A DNA stretch of 46,752 nucleotides, from the NCBI GenBank assembly GCA_900540045.1, contig UQEF01000010.1:1-46752 (forward strand). The letters are read 5' to 3'. The stretch comes from an uncultured Eubacteriales bacterium. GTDB lineage: Bacteria > Bacillota > Clostridia > Christensenellales > Aristaeellaceae. Made by a program: the position numbers and the translations under genes. This document shows positions 16,367 to 24,597 of this stretch, piece by piece; position 1 is the stretch's first letter, and each line of letters opens with the position of its first letter. The notes beneath the pieces are model-generated. The model was not told the origin of the DNA and did not search any database. It worked only from the letters and a program-made list of their open reading frames with translations.

Positions 16367-16706
16367 CAGCCGGGAGCTTTTCGGGCAACACCCAAGCGAA
16401 GAAAAAACGCCGTTCCGTCGGGAATGGCCACGGCGGAACGGCCAGAGCGCATAGCAAGCAAAGCGGGCGCAGCCACGCGGGCCGCCGGGCGGGGCCTGAC
16501 GGGCACAAGCCAGGGGGAGATCCTTTCTTTGCAGTATCGAAGCAGAGGCTGATGCCGCAGAAAAGACGGGTCAAGCCCCTTCTCGGCCGGAGGTTTGGCT
16601 TGTTTTCAGATCAGGCGCGGCCGGCGCCGGCCCATGCGGCATGCCTTCGCCAGCAGAGCTGCCGGAAAACCCGCCAAAACATCGGGCAGGGAAAAGAAAC
16701 GGGTTT
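16367..16706. other. 340-nt intergenic region between convergent genes
   Basis: The only structure I can support is the minus-strand terminator at 16401-16442. The rest is GC-rich with no ribosome binding site, promoter or recognisable protein. Confidence 0.5.
16401..16442 (-). terminator. Intrinsic terminator of the CapA-like gene
   Basis: A perfect 9-bp stem (GCCGTTCCG 16409-16417 / CGGAACGGC 16434-16442) is followed on the minus strand by GTTTTTTCTTC. It lies about 265 nt past the CapA-like stop codon and also faces the 3' end of the LysR gene. Confidence 0.75.
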
Positions 16707-18029
16707 TCACTGGGCGATGGGCACAGGCGTATCGGCCATCACGTCGTTGACCAGCGTGAGGCAGCGTTCCATCACGCCTTTCTGGGTATCGTCCACATAG
16801 TCGGGATAGGTCTGGCCGTCGTTGAGAATCACACGGTAGCGCGTGACGTCATCCTCCTTGCCGCGCCAGGAATAGGTGGGCGTATAGCTCAGGTTGTCAA
16901 AGGCCACGCAGCCGGTGGCAGGGTCGTACACCACGTCGGACCGCAGCAGAATGCTGGCCAGGGTGGCACGCTTTTCCCGGTCGTAGGTAAACAGATTGCC
17001 CAATGAATAGGCGCACAGCACGGGGTGATACTTGCCGTCTCCCCGATCGGCCGTGAGAATCTCCACCGTTTGCAGCGTGCCGGAATGGGTGCCCAGAATG
17101 ATATCCGCGCCCGCGTCCGCGATGCCCTGGGCAAGCTCCGTCTGGGTGCTGGTGGGGGCCGTGGCCCCTGCCTTGCCCCAGCACAGGGAAACCACGACCA
17201 CCTTCGCGCCCGCCTGACGGACTTTGGCAATATCGTCGGCGATCACGGGCAGCTGCTGGCTGGCGATGACGAATGCCTGCTCCTCATCGGTGGTCTGGCG
17301 CTTTCCAGAGGAGGTCAGCTCGTTTTGGTAGCTGAGCAGCGCCACGGAAATCCCGTTCACCTCCACCAGCGTAAGGCTGTCGCGCTCCTGCTGCGAGGCA
17401 TATACGCCATAGGGCGTCATTCCTGCGGCAGATACCGCCTCCTGGGTTTCAACAAGCCCGGAGACGCCGCCGTTGAGCGCGCCGTAATATCCCAGACACA
17501 AGGCGTTGACGCCCGTCGCGTGAAGAGGCGCGAGCACGTCTGCGGGAATGTTGGAATCGCTCAGTTTCGCGCTGGCGATCACGTTGTTTTCCAGCGTGGC
17601 GATGCTCAGGTCGGCCGCCAGGTCGCCCGCCAGGTCGCCAAAGAGGATGTCGAAGCGGTAGGTATCGTCGTCCGTCAGCGCTTTTTGCACATTGGAATTG
17701 ATCTGAATGCTGCCTGCCGCGCACAGCGAAAAGCGCTGCTCAGGCGGCTCGGTTGGCGCTGCGGGAGTGGGTGTGGCGGTGGCCAGCTCGGAGGGAGGAA
17801 GCACGGAGGCCTGTGGCGTGGGACCGACGAGCGACACGCCGGATGCCGCAATCTGGGACAGGGACTGATCGATGGCCACCGCCAGCTCAGCCGCGTTGGT
17901 GCGCACATCGGTCGTACCCGTCAGCCTGGGCAGCAGGGCACAAAATCCCCCGAGCACCACGATGGTTAAAAGGAGCATCACGACGGTTCCCAGTGACACG
18001 CCCCGTCTTGAACGCCTGCGTCGGCTCAT
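16707..18029 (-). CDS. CapA-family protein with degenerate metal site
   Basis: A 440-residue membrane-anchored protein: basic N-terminus (MSRRRRSRRG), one transmembrane helix (~13-33), a Thr/Pro-rich linker (~68-97), then a CapA/PgsA-type metallophosphoesterase fold. The fold is recognisable from LCAAGSIQ, ATLENNV, VSLCWG and DAGADIILGTHSG. Every usual metal ligand is changed: GD becomes AG (105-106), NH becomes YY (181-182), HWG becomes CWG (283-285), and HHPH becomes THSG (314-317). The family includes poly-gamma-glutamate synthesis proteins, but a catalytic role here is doubtful. It may be a binding or scaffold protein at the cell surface. GGAGG lies 6 nt before the ATG. It stands alone. 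Confidence 0.8.
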   Translation of the reverse strand: MSRRRRSRRGVSLGTVVMLLLTIVVLGGFCALLPRLTGTTDVRTNAAELAVAIDQSLSQIAASGVSLVGPTPQASVLPPSELATATPTPAAPTEPPEQRFSLCAAGSIQINSNVQKALTDDDTYRFDILFGDLAGDLAADLSIATLENNVIASAKLSDSNIPADVLAPLHATGVNALCLGYYGALNGGVSGLVETQEAVSAAGMTPYGVYASQQERDSLTLVEVNGISVALLSYQNELTSSGKRQTTDEEQAFVIASQQLPVIADDIAKVRQAGAKVVVVSLCWGKAGATAPTSTQTELAQGIADAGADIILGTHSGTLQTVEILTADRGDGKYHPVLCAYSLGNLFTYDREKRATLASILLRSDVVYDPATGCVAFDNLSYTPTYSWRGKEDDVTRYRVILNDGQTYPDYVDDTQKGVMERCLTLVNDVMADTPVPIAQ

Positions 18030-18171
18030 GGAAAGCCTCCTTCATTCCATAGGTATTGAAAAAAACAAACGTGCGCCAATCGGAGCCCGCGGGCCACGAA
18101 GGGCTTGACCAATGGATGAAGCAATGATATCATAACCAATAACCGATATGCAAGTTTGAGGAGTGACGGCC

Positions 18172-18975
18172 ATGAAGATCAGTTTTTCCACCCTGGGCTG
18201 TCCGCGCTGGAGCTGGCGGGAGATTTTGGCGACCGCCTGCGATCTGGGCTACGGCGGCGTGGAGGTACGCGGCGTCGGCAACGATATCTCGGTTCCCAGC
18301 ATTCCCGCCTTTTCGGATGAAAACCTGGACAAAACCAAGGCGGAGCTTGCCCGATTGAACCTGGCCATCCCCTGCCTGGACAGCGATTGTTGCATTCACC
18401 TGCGCGAAACGGAGCAGACCACCAACGAGGAAATCCGGGCCTACATTCACCTGGCGCAGAAGCTGGGCGTGCCCTATGTGCGCGTGATGGCGACCGCGCC
18501 CGTTCCTCAGCCCGCCGGTACGGTGGATGAGGGCTACGTGCAGCACCGCGCGGTGGAGATGGGGCATTACGCGCTGGAACACGGCGTGAAAATGCTGATT
18601 GAGACCAACGGCGTGTGGAGCGACAGCGAGAAGCTGGCCCGGCTGATGAGCACCATCAGCTGCGAGGGCGTGGGTGTCCTGTGGGATGTCCATCATCCCT
18701 ACCGCTTCATGCACGAAAAGCCGGAAACCACCTATCAGAACCTGCGCCCCTGGCTGTGCCATACCCATTTTAAGGACAGCACCGCCACGGCGGACGGCTA
18801 CCGCTATGCCCTGCCCGGCTTTGGCGACGTGCCGCTGGAAGAAATCGTGGGCGTGCTCAAGGATGGCGGCTACGACGGGTTTTATTCGCTGGAATGGGTC
18901 AAGCGCTGGGATACGACGCTGGAGGAACCGGGCATCGTCTTTGCGCACTTTGCCAACTATATGCGCACGCTCTGA
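18172..18975 (+). CDS. Sugar phosphate isomerase/epimerase-like TIM-barrel protein
   Basis: A 267-residue cytoplasmic protein of the xylose-isomerase-like TIM-barrel superfamily (AP endonuclease family 2). Motifs include the N-terminal FSTLGCPRW, a metal-binding E in MLIETNG, LWDVHHP with Asp and two His, and the late FYSLEW Glu. These provide the usual Glu/Asp/His divalent metal site. Members isomerise or epimerise keto-sugars or inositols; the substrate here cannot be read. The ATG at 18172 has GAGGAG 8 nt upstream. It is monocistronic, closed by the terminator at 19001-19033. Confidence 0.82.
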   Translation: MKISFSTLGCPRWSWREILATACDLGYGGVEVRGVGNDISVPSIPAFSDENLDKTKAELARLNLAIPCLDSDCCIHLRETEQTTNEEIRAYIHLAQKLGVPYVRVMATAPVPQPAGTVDEGYVQHRAVEMGHYALEHGVKMLIETNGVWSDSEKLARLMSTISCEGVGVLWDVHHPYRFMHEKPETTYQNLRPWLCHTHFKDSTATADGYRYALPGFGDVPLEEIVGVLKDGGYDGFYSLEWVKRWDTTLEEPGIVFAHFANYMRTL

Positions 18976-19000
18976 CGGCGCCATTGCCGGGAGCTTGCTA

Positions 19001-19033
19001 AGGGGCGGCCGCCGGAGGGCGGCGGCCCCTTTG
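19001..19033 (+). terminator. Intrinsic terminator after the isomerase-like gene
   Basis: A very GC-rich hairpin (GGGGCGGCCGCC / GGCGGCGGCCCC, loop GGAG) with a TTT tail, 25 nt past the stop. Confidence 0.75.
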
Positions 19034-19060
19034 TGATGCGCGGAAAGGTCGAACGTATGT

Positions 19061-19089
19061 TTGACAACCGTACCTAAAACCTGTATCAT
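19061..19089 (+). promoter_or_regulatory. Promoter of ruvCAB-queA
   Basis: TTGACA (19061-19066), 17 nt, TATCAT (19084-19089), 24 nt before the ruvC ATG. No LexA-type box is evident. Confidence 0.8.
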
Positions 19090-19113
19090 AGCAAAGACAA
19101 GGAGGCGTGGCGC

Positions 19114-19608
19114 ATGATTGTTTTGGGCGTCGACCCCGGACTGGCCACGCTTGGCTGGGGCGTGATCGAGGCAGAGCGGGGAAGTCAGCGGCTGGTGGAC
19201 TATGGCTGCATTCTGACCACGCCGCAGCAGTCCTTTCCCGACCGGCTGTGCCAGATCGGGCGGGATATGCGCGCGCTGCTGAGGCAGTACCGGCCGGAGG
19301 AGATCGCCTTTGAGGAATTGTTCTTTGCGCGCAATGTGACCACGGCGCTCACCGTGGGCGCGGCGAGGGGCGTGAGCCTGGCCGCCTGCGCCGAGTATAC
19401 CGACCGGCTGTATGAATACACGCCCATGCAGGTCAAGCAGGCCATCGCAGGCTATGGCAAGGCCGAAAAGCAGCAGGTGCAGCAGATGGTAAAACTCCTT
19501 TTGCATATGCAGGACATCGCCCGCCCCGACGACGCGGCAGATGCCATCGCCATCGCGCTGACCCACGCCGCCACGGGTCCCGCGCGCGAGCAATTTAAAA
19601 TGAAGTGA
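19114..19608 (+). CDS. ruvC: Holliday junction resolvase RuvC
   Basis: A 164-residue endonuclease of usual length that cuts Holliday junctions symmetrically in recombinational repair, working with RuvAB. The RNase H-like fold shows the catalytic acidic residues: Asp in GVDPGLATLGWG, Glu in FEELFF, and the C-terminal Asp pair in RPDDAADAIAIAL. AAGGAGG lies 8 nt before the ATG. It is first in the ruvC-ruvA-ruvB-queA operon, under its own consensus promoter, with ruvA 9 nt downstream. Confidence 0.97.
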   Translation: MIVLGVDPGLATLGWGVIEAERGSQRLVDYGCILTTPQQSFPDRLCQIGRDMRALLRQYRPEEIAFEELFFARNVTTALTVGAARGVSLAACAEYTDRLYEYTPMQVKQAIAGYGKAEKQQVQQMVKLLLHMQDIARPDDAADAIAIALTHAATGPAREQFKMK

Positions 19609-19617
19609 GGCGCTGAC

Positions 19618-20241
19618 ATGATCGCAATGGTAAAGGGCACCCTGATGGAAAAAAGCGAGGGAGAGGCCGTTGTGATGACCGCCGGCGGCCTGGGCCTGCG
19701 CGTGATGTGCAGCATGAACACGCTGGCCGTGCTGCCTGCCGCCGGGCAGGAATGCACGCTGTATACCTTTATGAACGTGCGGGAGGACGCCATGGAGCTC
19801 TTCGGCTTTTGCCAGAAGGAGGAGCGCGACATGTTCAAGCGCCTGACCTCCGTAAGCGGCATCGGCCCAAGGAGCGCGCTGGGCGTGCTGGGCAGCATGC
19901 CGCTGGCGGATCTGCGCCTGGCCATCCTCACCGGGGACGCCGCAGCGCTGTCCCGCGCGCCGGGCATCGGCAAGAAAACGGCGCAGCGCATCAGTCTGGA
20001 GCTCAAGGACAAGCTGGCGCAGGATGCGCTTTCCGGCGCGGCGGGACTGGACGACGCGGCCTTTGCCATCGAACCCGATGCGCCCGCACAGGACGCGCTG
20101 GGCGAGGCGCTGCTGGCCCTTAAGTCGCTGGGATACACGCCGCAGGAGGCGGCCGCGGCGCTCAAGGGCGTCAAGGGGCAGGCGGAGACGCCGGATGAGC
20201 TGATCAAGCTCGCCCTGCGCCACATGGCGCAAAACATGTGA
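19618..20241 (+). CDS. ruvA: Holliday junction branch migration protein RuvA
   Basis: 207 residues. RuvA tetramers bind four-way junctions and load the RuvB motor. The N-terminal OB fold (MIAMVKGTLMEK) is followed by two helix-hairpin-helix motifs (SVSGIGPRSALGVLG and APGIGKKTAQRISLEL) and a C-terminal three-helix domain (about 155-207) that contacts RuvB. It is followed by ruvB after 21 nt. Confidence 0.97.
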   Translation: MIAMVKGTLMEKSEGEAVVMTAGGLGLRVMCSMNTLAVLPAAGQECTLYTFMNVREDAMELFGFCQKEERDMFKRLTSVSGIGPRSALGVLGSMPLADLRLAILTGDAAALSRAPGIGKKTAQRISLELKDKLAQDALSGAAGLDDAAFAIEPDAPAQDALGEALLALKSLGYTPQEAAAALKGVKGQAETPDELIKLALRHMAQNM

Positions 20242-20262
20242 GGGAAGAAGAGAGGATAGGGC

Positions 20263-21291
20263 ATGGACGACCGCATCGTTTCCACGGGCTTCCGGCAGGG
20301 CGAGGACGAGCAGGAGCAGAGCCTGCGCCCCAAAACCCTGCGGGAATACATCGGTCAGGAGAGCGTAAAGCGGAATCTGCATATCTCCATCGAGGCGGCG
20401 CTCAAGCGCCACGAGCCGCTGGACCATCTGCTGCTCTACGGTCCGCCGGGCCTGGGCAAAACCACGCTGGCAGGGATTATCGCCGCGGAGATGGGGCAGA
20501 ACATCCGCATCACCAGCGGCCCCGCCATTGAAAAGGCGGGCGACCTGGCCAGCATTCTGACCAATCTGAGCGACGGCGACGTGCTCTTTATCGACGAGAT
20601 CCACCGCCTGAGCCGCTCCGTGGAGGAAGTGCTCTACCCTGCCATGGAGGACTACGCGCTGGATATCATGATCGGCAAGGGACCCACGGCGCGCAGTATT
20701 CGTCTGGACCTGCCGCGCTTTACCCTGGTGGGCGCCACCACGCGGGCGGGGCTTTTGAGCGCGCCGCTGCGCGACCGCTTCGGCATTCTGTTCCGGCTGG
20801 AGATGTATTCGCCGGAGGAGCTGGCGGCCATCGTGCGGCGCAGCGCGGGCATTCTGAACGTGCACGCGGATGACGAGGGCATTCTGGAAATCGCCCGCCG
20901 CAGCCGCGGCACGCCGCGTATTGCCAACCGCATGCTCCGCCGCGTGCGCGACTTTGCGCAGATCCGGGCGGGGGGCGTGATTACGCTGGAGGTGGCCCGG
21001 CAGGGTATGGATCTTCTGGATGTGGACGAGCTGGGACTGGAAAAGCTGGACCGCGCCATGCTGGAAACCATGATCGACAAGTTTGGGGGCGGACCGGTGG
21101 GTCTGGAAACCCTGAGCGCCATGACGGGCGAGGACGCCTCCACCATCGAGGACGTGTACGAGCCGTACCTGATGCAGCTGGGCTTTCTCACACGCACGCC
21201 CAGAGGCCGTGTGGTCATGCCCGCCGCTTATGAACACCTGGGGCGCAAGCCGCAGACGCCGCCCGACGAGGGGGAACAGTTGCGTATATGA
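20263..21291 (+). CDS. ruvB: Holliday junction branch migration ATPase RuvB
   Basis: A 342-residue AAA+ motor of usual length that drives branch migration. Walker [10 protein letters not shown], Walker [10 protein letters not shown], sensor GATTRAG and arginine finger RDRFGI are all present. A C-terminal winged helix ends in FLTRTPRGR. Its stop overlaps the queA start in an ATGA, indicating translational coupling. Confidence 0.98.
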   Translation: MDDRIVSTGFRQGEDEQEQSLRPKTLREYIGQESVKRNLHISIEAALKRHEPLDHLLLYGPPGLGKTTLAGIIAAEMGQNIRITSGPAIEKAGDLASILTNLSDGDVLFIDEIHRLSRSVEEVLYPAMEDYALDIMIGKGPTARSIRLDLPRFTLVGATTRAGLLSAPLRDRFGILFRLEMYSPEELAAIVRRSAGILNVHADDEGILEIARRSRGTPRIANRMLRRVRDFAQIRAGGVITLEVARQGMDLLDVDELGLEKLDRAMLETMIDKFGGGPVGLETLSAMTGEDASTIEDVYEPYLMQLGFLTRTPRGRVVMPAAYEHLGRKPQTPPDEGEQLRI

Positions 21292-22313
21292 AAACCAGCG
21301 ATTTTGATTATGAGCTGCCGCAGGAACTGATCGCGCAGACGCCCATCGAGCCGCGCGATCACAGCCGCCTGCTGGTGTACGACCGTGCGGACCGCAGCGT
21401 CAGGCACCTGCATTTTTACGATCTGCCGCAGTTTCTGCATGCGGGCGACGCGCTGGTCATCAATGAAACGAAGGTGATTCCCGCGCGCCTGCTGGGCCAG
21501 AAGGAGGACACTGGCGTGCCGGTGGAGCTGCTGCTTCTCAAGCGCCTGGAGCGCGACGTGTGGGAGGCGCTGGTCCGACCGGGCCGCAGGCTTCGCCCCG
21601 GCACGATGTGCGTGTTTGGCAAAGGGCTGCTGAGGGCGGAAATCATCGACAATGCCGAGGACGGCGGGCGCAAGGTGCGCTTCCACTATCAGGGCGTGTT
21701 CGAGGAGATTCTGGATCGGCTGGGCCAGATGCCGCTCCCGCCCTACATCCATGAGAAACTGATGGACAAGACCCGCTACCAGACCGTCTACGCCCGCGAG
21801 GAGGGCAGCGCTGCCGCGCCTACGGCGGGCCTGCATTTCACGCCGGAGCTTCTGGACCGTGTGCGCAGGATGGGCGTGGATGTGGTGCCGATCGTGCTGC
21901 ATGTGGGGCTGGGCACCTTCCGTCCCGTGAAAACGGAGGACCTCAGCCAGCATCACATGCATGTGGAGCACTATGAGGTGCCGCCGGAAGCGGCGGCGCG
22001 TATCAACGCGGCGCGCGCGGCGGGCGGCCGCTGCGTATGCGTAGGCACCACCAGCGTGCGCACGCTGGAAACCGTCACCGGCGAGGATGGAATCATCCGC
22101 GCTCAAAGCGGGGATACGGGCATCTTCATCATGCCCGGCTATACCTTCCATGCGACGGACGCGCTGATTACCAACTTCCACCTACCGCAGAGCACGCTTT
22201 TGATGCTCATTTCCGCCCTGATGGGGCGTGAGGAGGCGCTGCGCGTCTACCGTGAGGCGGTGAAGGAACGTTACCGGTTTTTTTCTTTCGGGGACGCCAT
22301 GCTGATCCTTTGA
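21288..22313 (+). CDS. queA: S-adenosylmethionine:tRNA ribosyltransferase-isomerase
   Basis: 341 residues. QueA transfers and isomerises the ribosyl group of SAM onto preQ1-modified tRNA to give epoxyqueuosine. Typical motifs are the N-terminal [31 protein letters not shown] and the C-terminal [16 protein letters not shown]. It is last in the ruvCAB-queA operon, an arrangement common in Bacillota, with 4-nt overlap with ruvB. No strong terminator follows; a GGCGCCGCGGCGCC palindrome at 22434-22447 is the only candidate. Confidence 0.97.
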   Translation: MKTSDFDYELPQELIAQTPIEPRDHSRLLVYDRADRSVRHLHFYDLPQFLHAGDALVINETKVIPARLLGQKEDTGVPVELLLLKRLERDVWEALVRPGRRLRPGTMCVFGKGLLRAEIIDNAEDGGRKVRFHYQGVFEEILDRLGQMPLPPYIHEKLMDKTRYQTVYAREEGSAAAPTAGLHFTPELLDRVRRMGVDVVPIVLHVGLGTFRPVKTEDLSQHHMHVEHYEVPPEAAARINAARAAGGRCVCVGTTSVRTLETVTGEDGIIRAQSGDTGIFIMPGYTFHATDALITNFHLPQSTLLMLISALMGREEALRVYREAVKERYRFFSFGDAMLIL

Positions 22314-22520
22314 GATTCATGCTGGTCAAAGGGGAGGGGCCTGACGAGGCTGCCCTGGCATCGAAGCGGCTCCTCCATTCCTCTTCACTGAGACATACGC
22401 TCCCTGTGCAGATGCGTGTCATTCGGTCGGCCAGGCGCCGCGGCGCCCTGTTTGCGTCGTGCCTGTCCCAGATGAATTGCTGCGCTTCCGTAAAAACCCA
22501 TCAAATTTTCGTGCAACCAC

Positions 22521-22549
22521 TTTTTACAAAGGAAAAGTTGTGCTATACT
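22521..22549 (+). promoter_or_regulatory. Promoter of the NifU-like/GGGtGRT operon
   Basis: An extended -10 (TGC TATACT, 22541-22549) with a T-rich -35 region (TTTTTACA, 22521-22528). The transcript would have a leader of about 50 nt. Confidence 0.6.
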
Positions 22550-22602
22550 ATGAATGTATGTGTCCGCATCACACACTATGTTGAAACAGGAGGATACAAT
22601 CA

Positions 22603-23295
22603 ATGCAATATTCAAGAGAAGTCGAGGAAATGGTATGCGTCAAAAAGGGCCCCAACCATGGCCCCGCTCCCATCCCCGAAGAGGGCAAGTGGGTGCAGAG
22701 CCGCGAGATCAAGGATATCAGCGGCCTGACGCACGGCGTTGGCTGGTGCGCTCCCCAGCAGGGCGCCTGCAAACTGACCCTCAACGTTAAAGAAGGGATC
22801 ATCCAGGAGGCGCTGGTGGAGACCATCGGCTGCAGCGGCATGACCCACTCTGCCGCCATGGCCGCCGAGATCCTGCCCGGCAAGACCGTGCTGGAAGCCC
22901 TCAATACCGACCTGGTCTGTGACGCCATCAACACCGCCATGCGCGAGCTGTTCCTGCAGATCGCCTACGGCCGCACCCAGAGCGCCTTCAGCGAGGGCGG
23001 CCTGGTCATCGGCGCGGGCCTGGAGGACCTGGGCAAGGGCCTGCGCAGCCAGGTGGGCACCATGTATGGAACCCTCAAAAAGGGCGTTCGCTATCTGGAG
23101 ATGGCCGAGGGCTATGTGCTCAAGCTGGGCCTGGACAAGGATCATGAGGTCATCGGCTATCAGTTTGTGCACCTGGGCAAGATGATGGAAGCCATCAAGA
23201 ATGGCACCGATCCCAAGGAAGCTTACGAAAAGAACGTCGGCACCTATGGCCGCTTCGCCGAGGCCGTCGAATACATTGATCCCCGTCATCAGTAA
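22603..23295 (+). CDS. NifU/IscU-like iron-sulfur scaffold-related protein
   Basis: 230 residues. The region about 45-125 resembles the IscU/NifU N-terminal scaffold, with a GCSGMTHSAAMAAEILPG segment matching the second cysteine loop. Cysteines at 12, 49, 56, 77 and 106 could hold a cluster, though spacing differs from true IscU. The C-terminal ~100 residues are not IscU-like. AGGAGG lies 9 nt before the ATG. It is followed after 27 nt by the GGGtGRT gene; the two families are found together in Clostridia. Codon choice (CTG, GGC, AAG, ATC, AAC) is strongly biased compared with neighbours, suggesting high expression. The precise role is unknown. Confidence 0.8.
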   Translation: MQYSREVEEMVCVKKGPNHGPAPIPEEGKWVQSREIKDISGLTHGVGWCAPQQGACKLTLNVKEGIIQEALVETIGCSGMTHSAAMAAEILPGKTVLEALNTDLVCDAINTAMRELFLQIAYGRTQSAFSEGGLVIGAGLEDLGKGLRSQVGTMYGTLKKGVRYLEMAEGYVLKLGLDKDHEVIGYQFVHLGKMMEAIKNGTDPKEAYEKNVGTYGRFAEAVEYIDPRHQ

Positions 23296-23322
23296 TCCGA
23301 ATTTGTTAAGAGGTGAGTGGAA

Positions 23323-24321
23323 ATGGCTACTTTTGAAGGATACGAAAGAAGAATCGGCAAGATTGAGGGCGTCCTCAAGCAGTACGGCTTCACCGATCTG
23401 GATTCGATGGCGCAGTTTGTAAAGGACAAGGGCGTTGATGTGGACGGCATCGTCCGCGGCGTACAGCCCATCGCTTTTGAAAACGCTGTGTGGGCGTACA
23501 CCCTGGGCGCGGCCATTGCCCTCAAGAAGGGCTGCAAGACTGCCGCCGAGGCTGCCACCGCTATCGGCGAAGGCCTGCAGGCGTTCTGCATTCCCGGCTC
23601 CGTGGCCGATCAGCGCGCTGTGGGCCTGGGCCATGGCAACCTGGGCGCCATGCTGCTGAGTGAAAACACCAAGTGCTTTGCCTTCCTGGCCGGCCATGAG
23701 AGCTTTGCCGCTGCTGAGGGCGCCATTGGCATTGCCCGCACCGCCAACAAGGTGCGCAAGGAGCCCCTGCGCGTCATCCTCAACGGCCTGGGCAAGGACG
23801 CGGCCTACATCATCAGCCGTATCAACGGCTTCACCTACGTGCAGACCCAGATGGATTACAAGACCGGCGAAGTCAAGATCGTCAAGGAAACCGCCTACTC
23901 CGACGGCGAAAAGGCCAAGGTGCGCTGCTATGGTTGCGACGACGTGACCGAGGGCGTGGCGATCATGCGGCTGGAGGACGTCGATGTGTCCATCACCGGC
24001 AACAGCACCAACCCCACCCGCTTCCAGCATCCCGTGGCTGGCACATACAAGAAGTGGGCTGTTGAAAACGGCAAGAAGTATTTCTCCGTGGCCTCCGGCG
24101 GCGGCACCGGCCGCACCCTGCATCCCGACAACATGGCCGCCGGCCCCGCCAGCTATGGCATGACCGACACCATGGGCCGCATGCACTCCGATGCGCAGTT
24201 TGCCGGTTCCTCCTCCGTGCCTGCGCATGTGGAAATGATGGGCCTCATCGGCATGGGCAACAACCCCATGGTCGGCGCGACCGTGGCTGTGGCTGTGGCC
24301 ATTGAGGAAGCCAGCAAGTAA
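23323..24321 (+). CDS. GGGtGRT family protein, function unknown
   Basis: A 332-residue soluble protein defined by the motif GGGTGRT at about residues 259-265, with a Gly/Met-rich region after it (MTDTMGRMHSD, MMGLIGMGNN). No function is established for the family. The Gly-rich motif suggests nucleotide or cofactor binding, but that is inference. The ATG at 23323 has AGAGGTGAG close upstream. It shares the biased, high-expression-type codon use of the scaffold-like gene before it. The gene ends 15 nt before a terminator hairpin and the second copy of the structured RNA element. Confidence 0.88.
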   Translation: MATFEGYERRIGKIEGVLKQYGFTDLDSMAQFVKDKGVDVDGIVRGVQPIAFENAVWAYTLGAAIALKKGCKTAAEAATAIGEGLQAFCIPGSVADQRAVGLGHGNLGAMLLSENTKCFAFLAGHESFAAAEGAIGIARTANKVRKEPLRVILNGLGKDAAYIISRINGFTYVQTQMDYKTGEVKIVKETAYSDGEKAKVRCYGCDDVTEGVAIMRLEDVDVSITGNSTNPTRFQHPVAGTYKKWAVENGKKYFSVASGGGTGRTLHPDNMAAGPASYGMTDTMGRMHSDAQFAGSSSVPAHVEMMGLIGMGNNPMVGATVAVAVAIEEASK

Positions 24322-24336
24322 GTTTCCGCATGAAAA

Positions 24337-24362
24337 AGAGCCCGTCCACCCGGACGGGCTCT
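24337..24362 (+). terminator. Terminator hairpin, first copy, without T tract
   Basis: A perfect 11-bp stem (AGAGCCCGTCC / GGACGGGCTCT, loop ACCC). The T tract is missing because the RNA element begins immediately. Nearly the same hairpin recurs at 24562-24588. Confidence 0.7.
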
Positions 24363-24591
24363 CAGCTTGTCGAAAAAGTCCGCCTGCGGCGATCTTTTCC
24401 GACAGAACGCGTTTCCCCTGCGCTTTCAGCGCGGCCGGGGAAACGTGCAAGGAAACTTTGCTGCGCAAAGCTACCGAATCCACCGCACATGTCGCTGAAT
24501 TCGAAATACAGCTCGGAGGGCTGCGGCCCTCCGAACCTCCCGGAAAATTTTTTGCAGTCTGAGAGCCCGTCACCCCCGGACGGGCTCTTTT
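24363..24591 (+). ncRNA. Putative structured RNA element, copy 2
   Basis: About 200 nt plus terminator, on the plus strand downstream of the GGGtGRT gene. Stems in order: GTCG-AAAAG-CGCC pairing with GGCG-CTTTT-CGAC (24369-24403); CGTTTCCCC with GGGGAAACG (24410-24445), enclosing CGCT/AGCG; CTTTG-CTGCG-CAAAG (24456-24470); CGGAGGG-CTGCGG-CCCTCCG (24514-24533); then a T6 run and CAGTC before the terminator. The block order and loop sequences match copy 1 at 5166-5589, and stem bases change in pairs. It carries no plausible protein. It is either a 3'-UTR structured RNA or a dispersed noncoding repeat. Confidence 0.6.
24562..24591 (+). terminator. Intrinsic terminator, second copy, complete
   Basis: A stem AGAGCCCGTC / GACGGGCTCT with TTTT. 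It is the near-duplicate of 24337-24362 on the far side of the RNA element and can serve the convergent genes from both sides. Confidence 0.85.
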
Positions 24592-24597
24592 CCTTTT

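Noticed and set aside
18130..21237. Open frame of about 1000 codons on the minus strand over ruvCAB
   Set aside because: It lies opposite four clearly recognised genes in a low-complexity His/Gln/Arg-rich frame, a typical GC-driven antisense frame.
22434..22450. Terminator for queA
   Set aside because: The GGCGCC-GC-GGCGCC palindrome has almost no loop and only TTT after it. It is not convincing.
22612..24573. Long minus-strand frame over the NifU-like and GGGtGRT genes
   Set aside because: It is antisense to two strongly supported genes and has His/Gly-rich composition with no motif.
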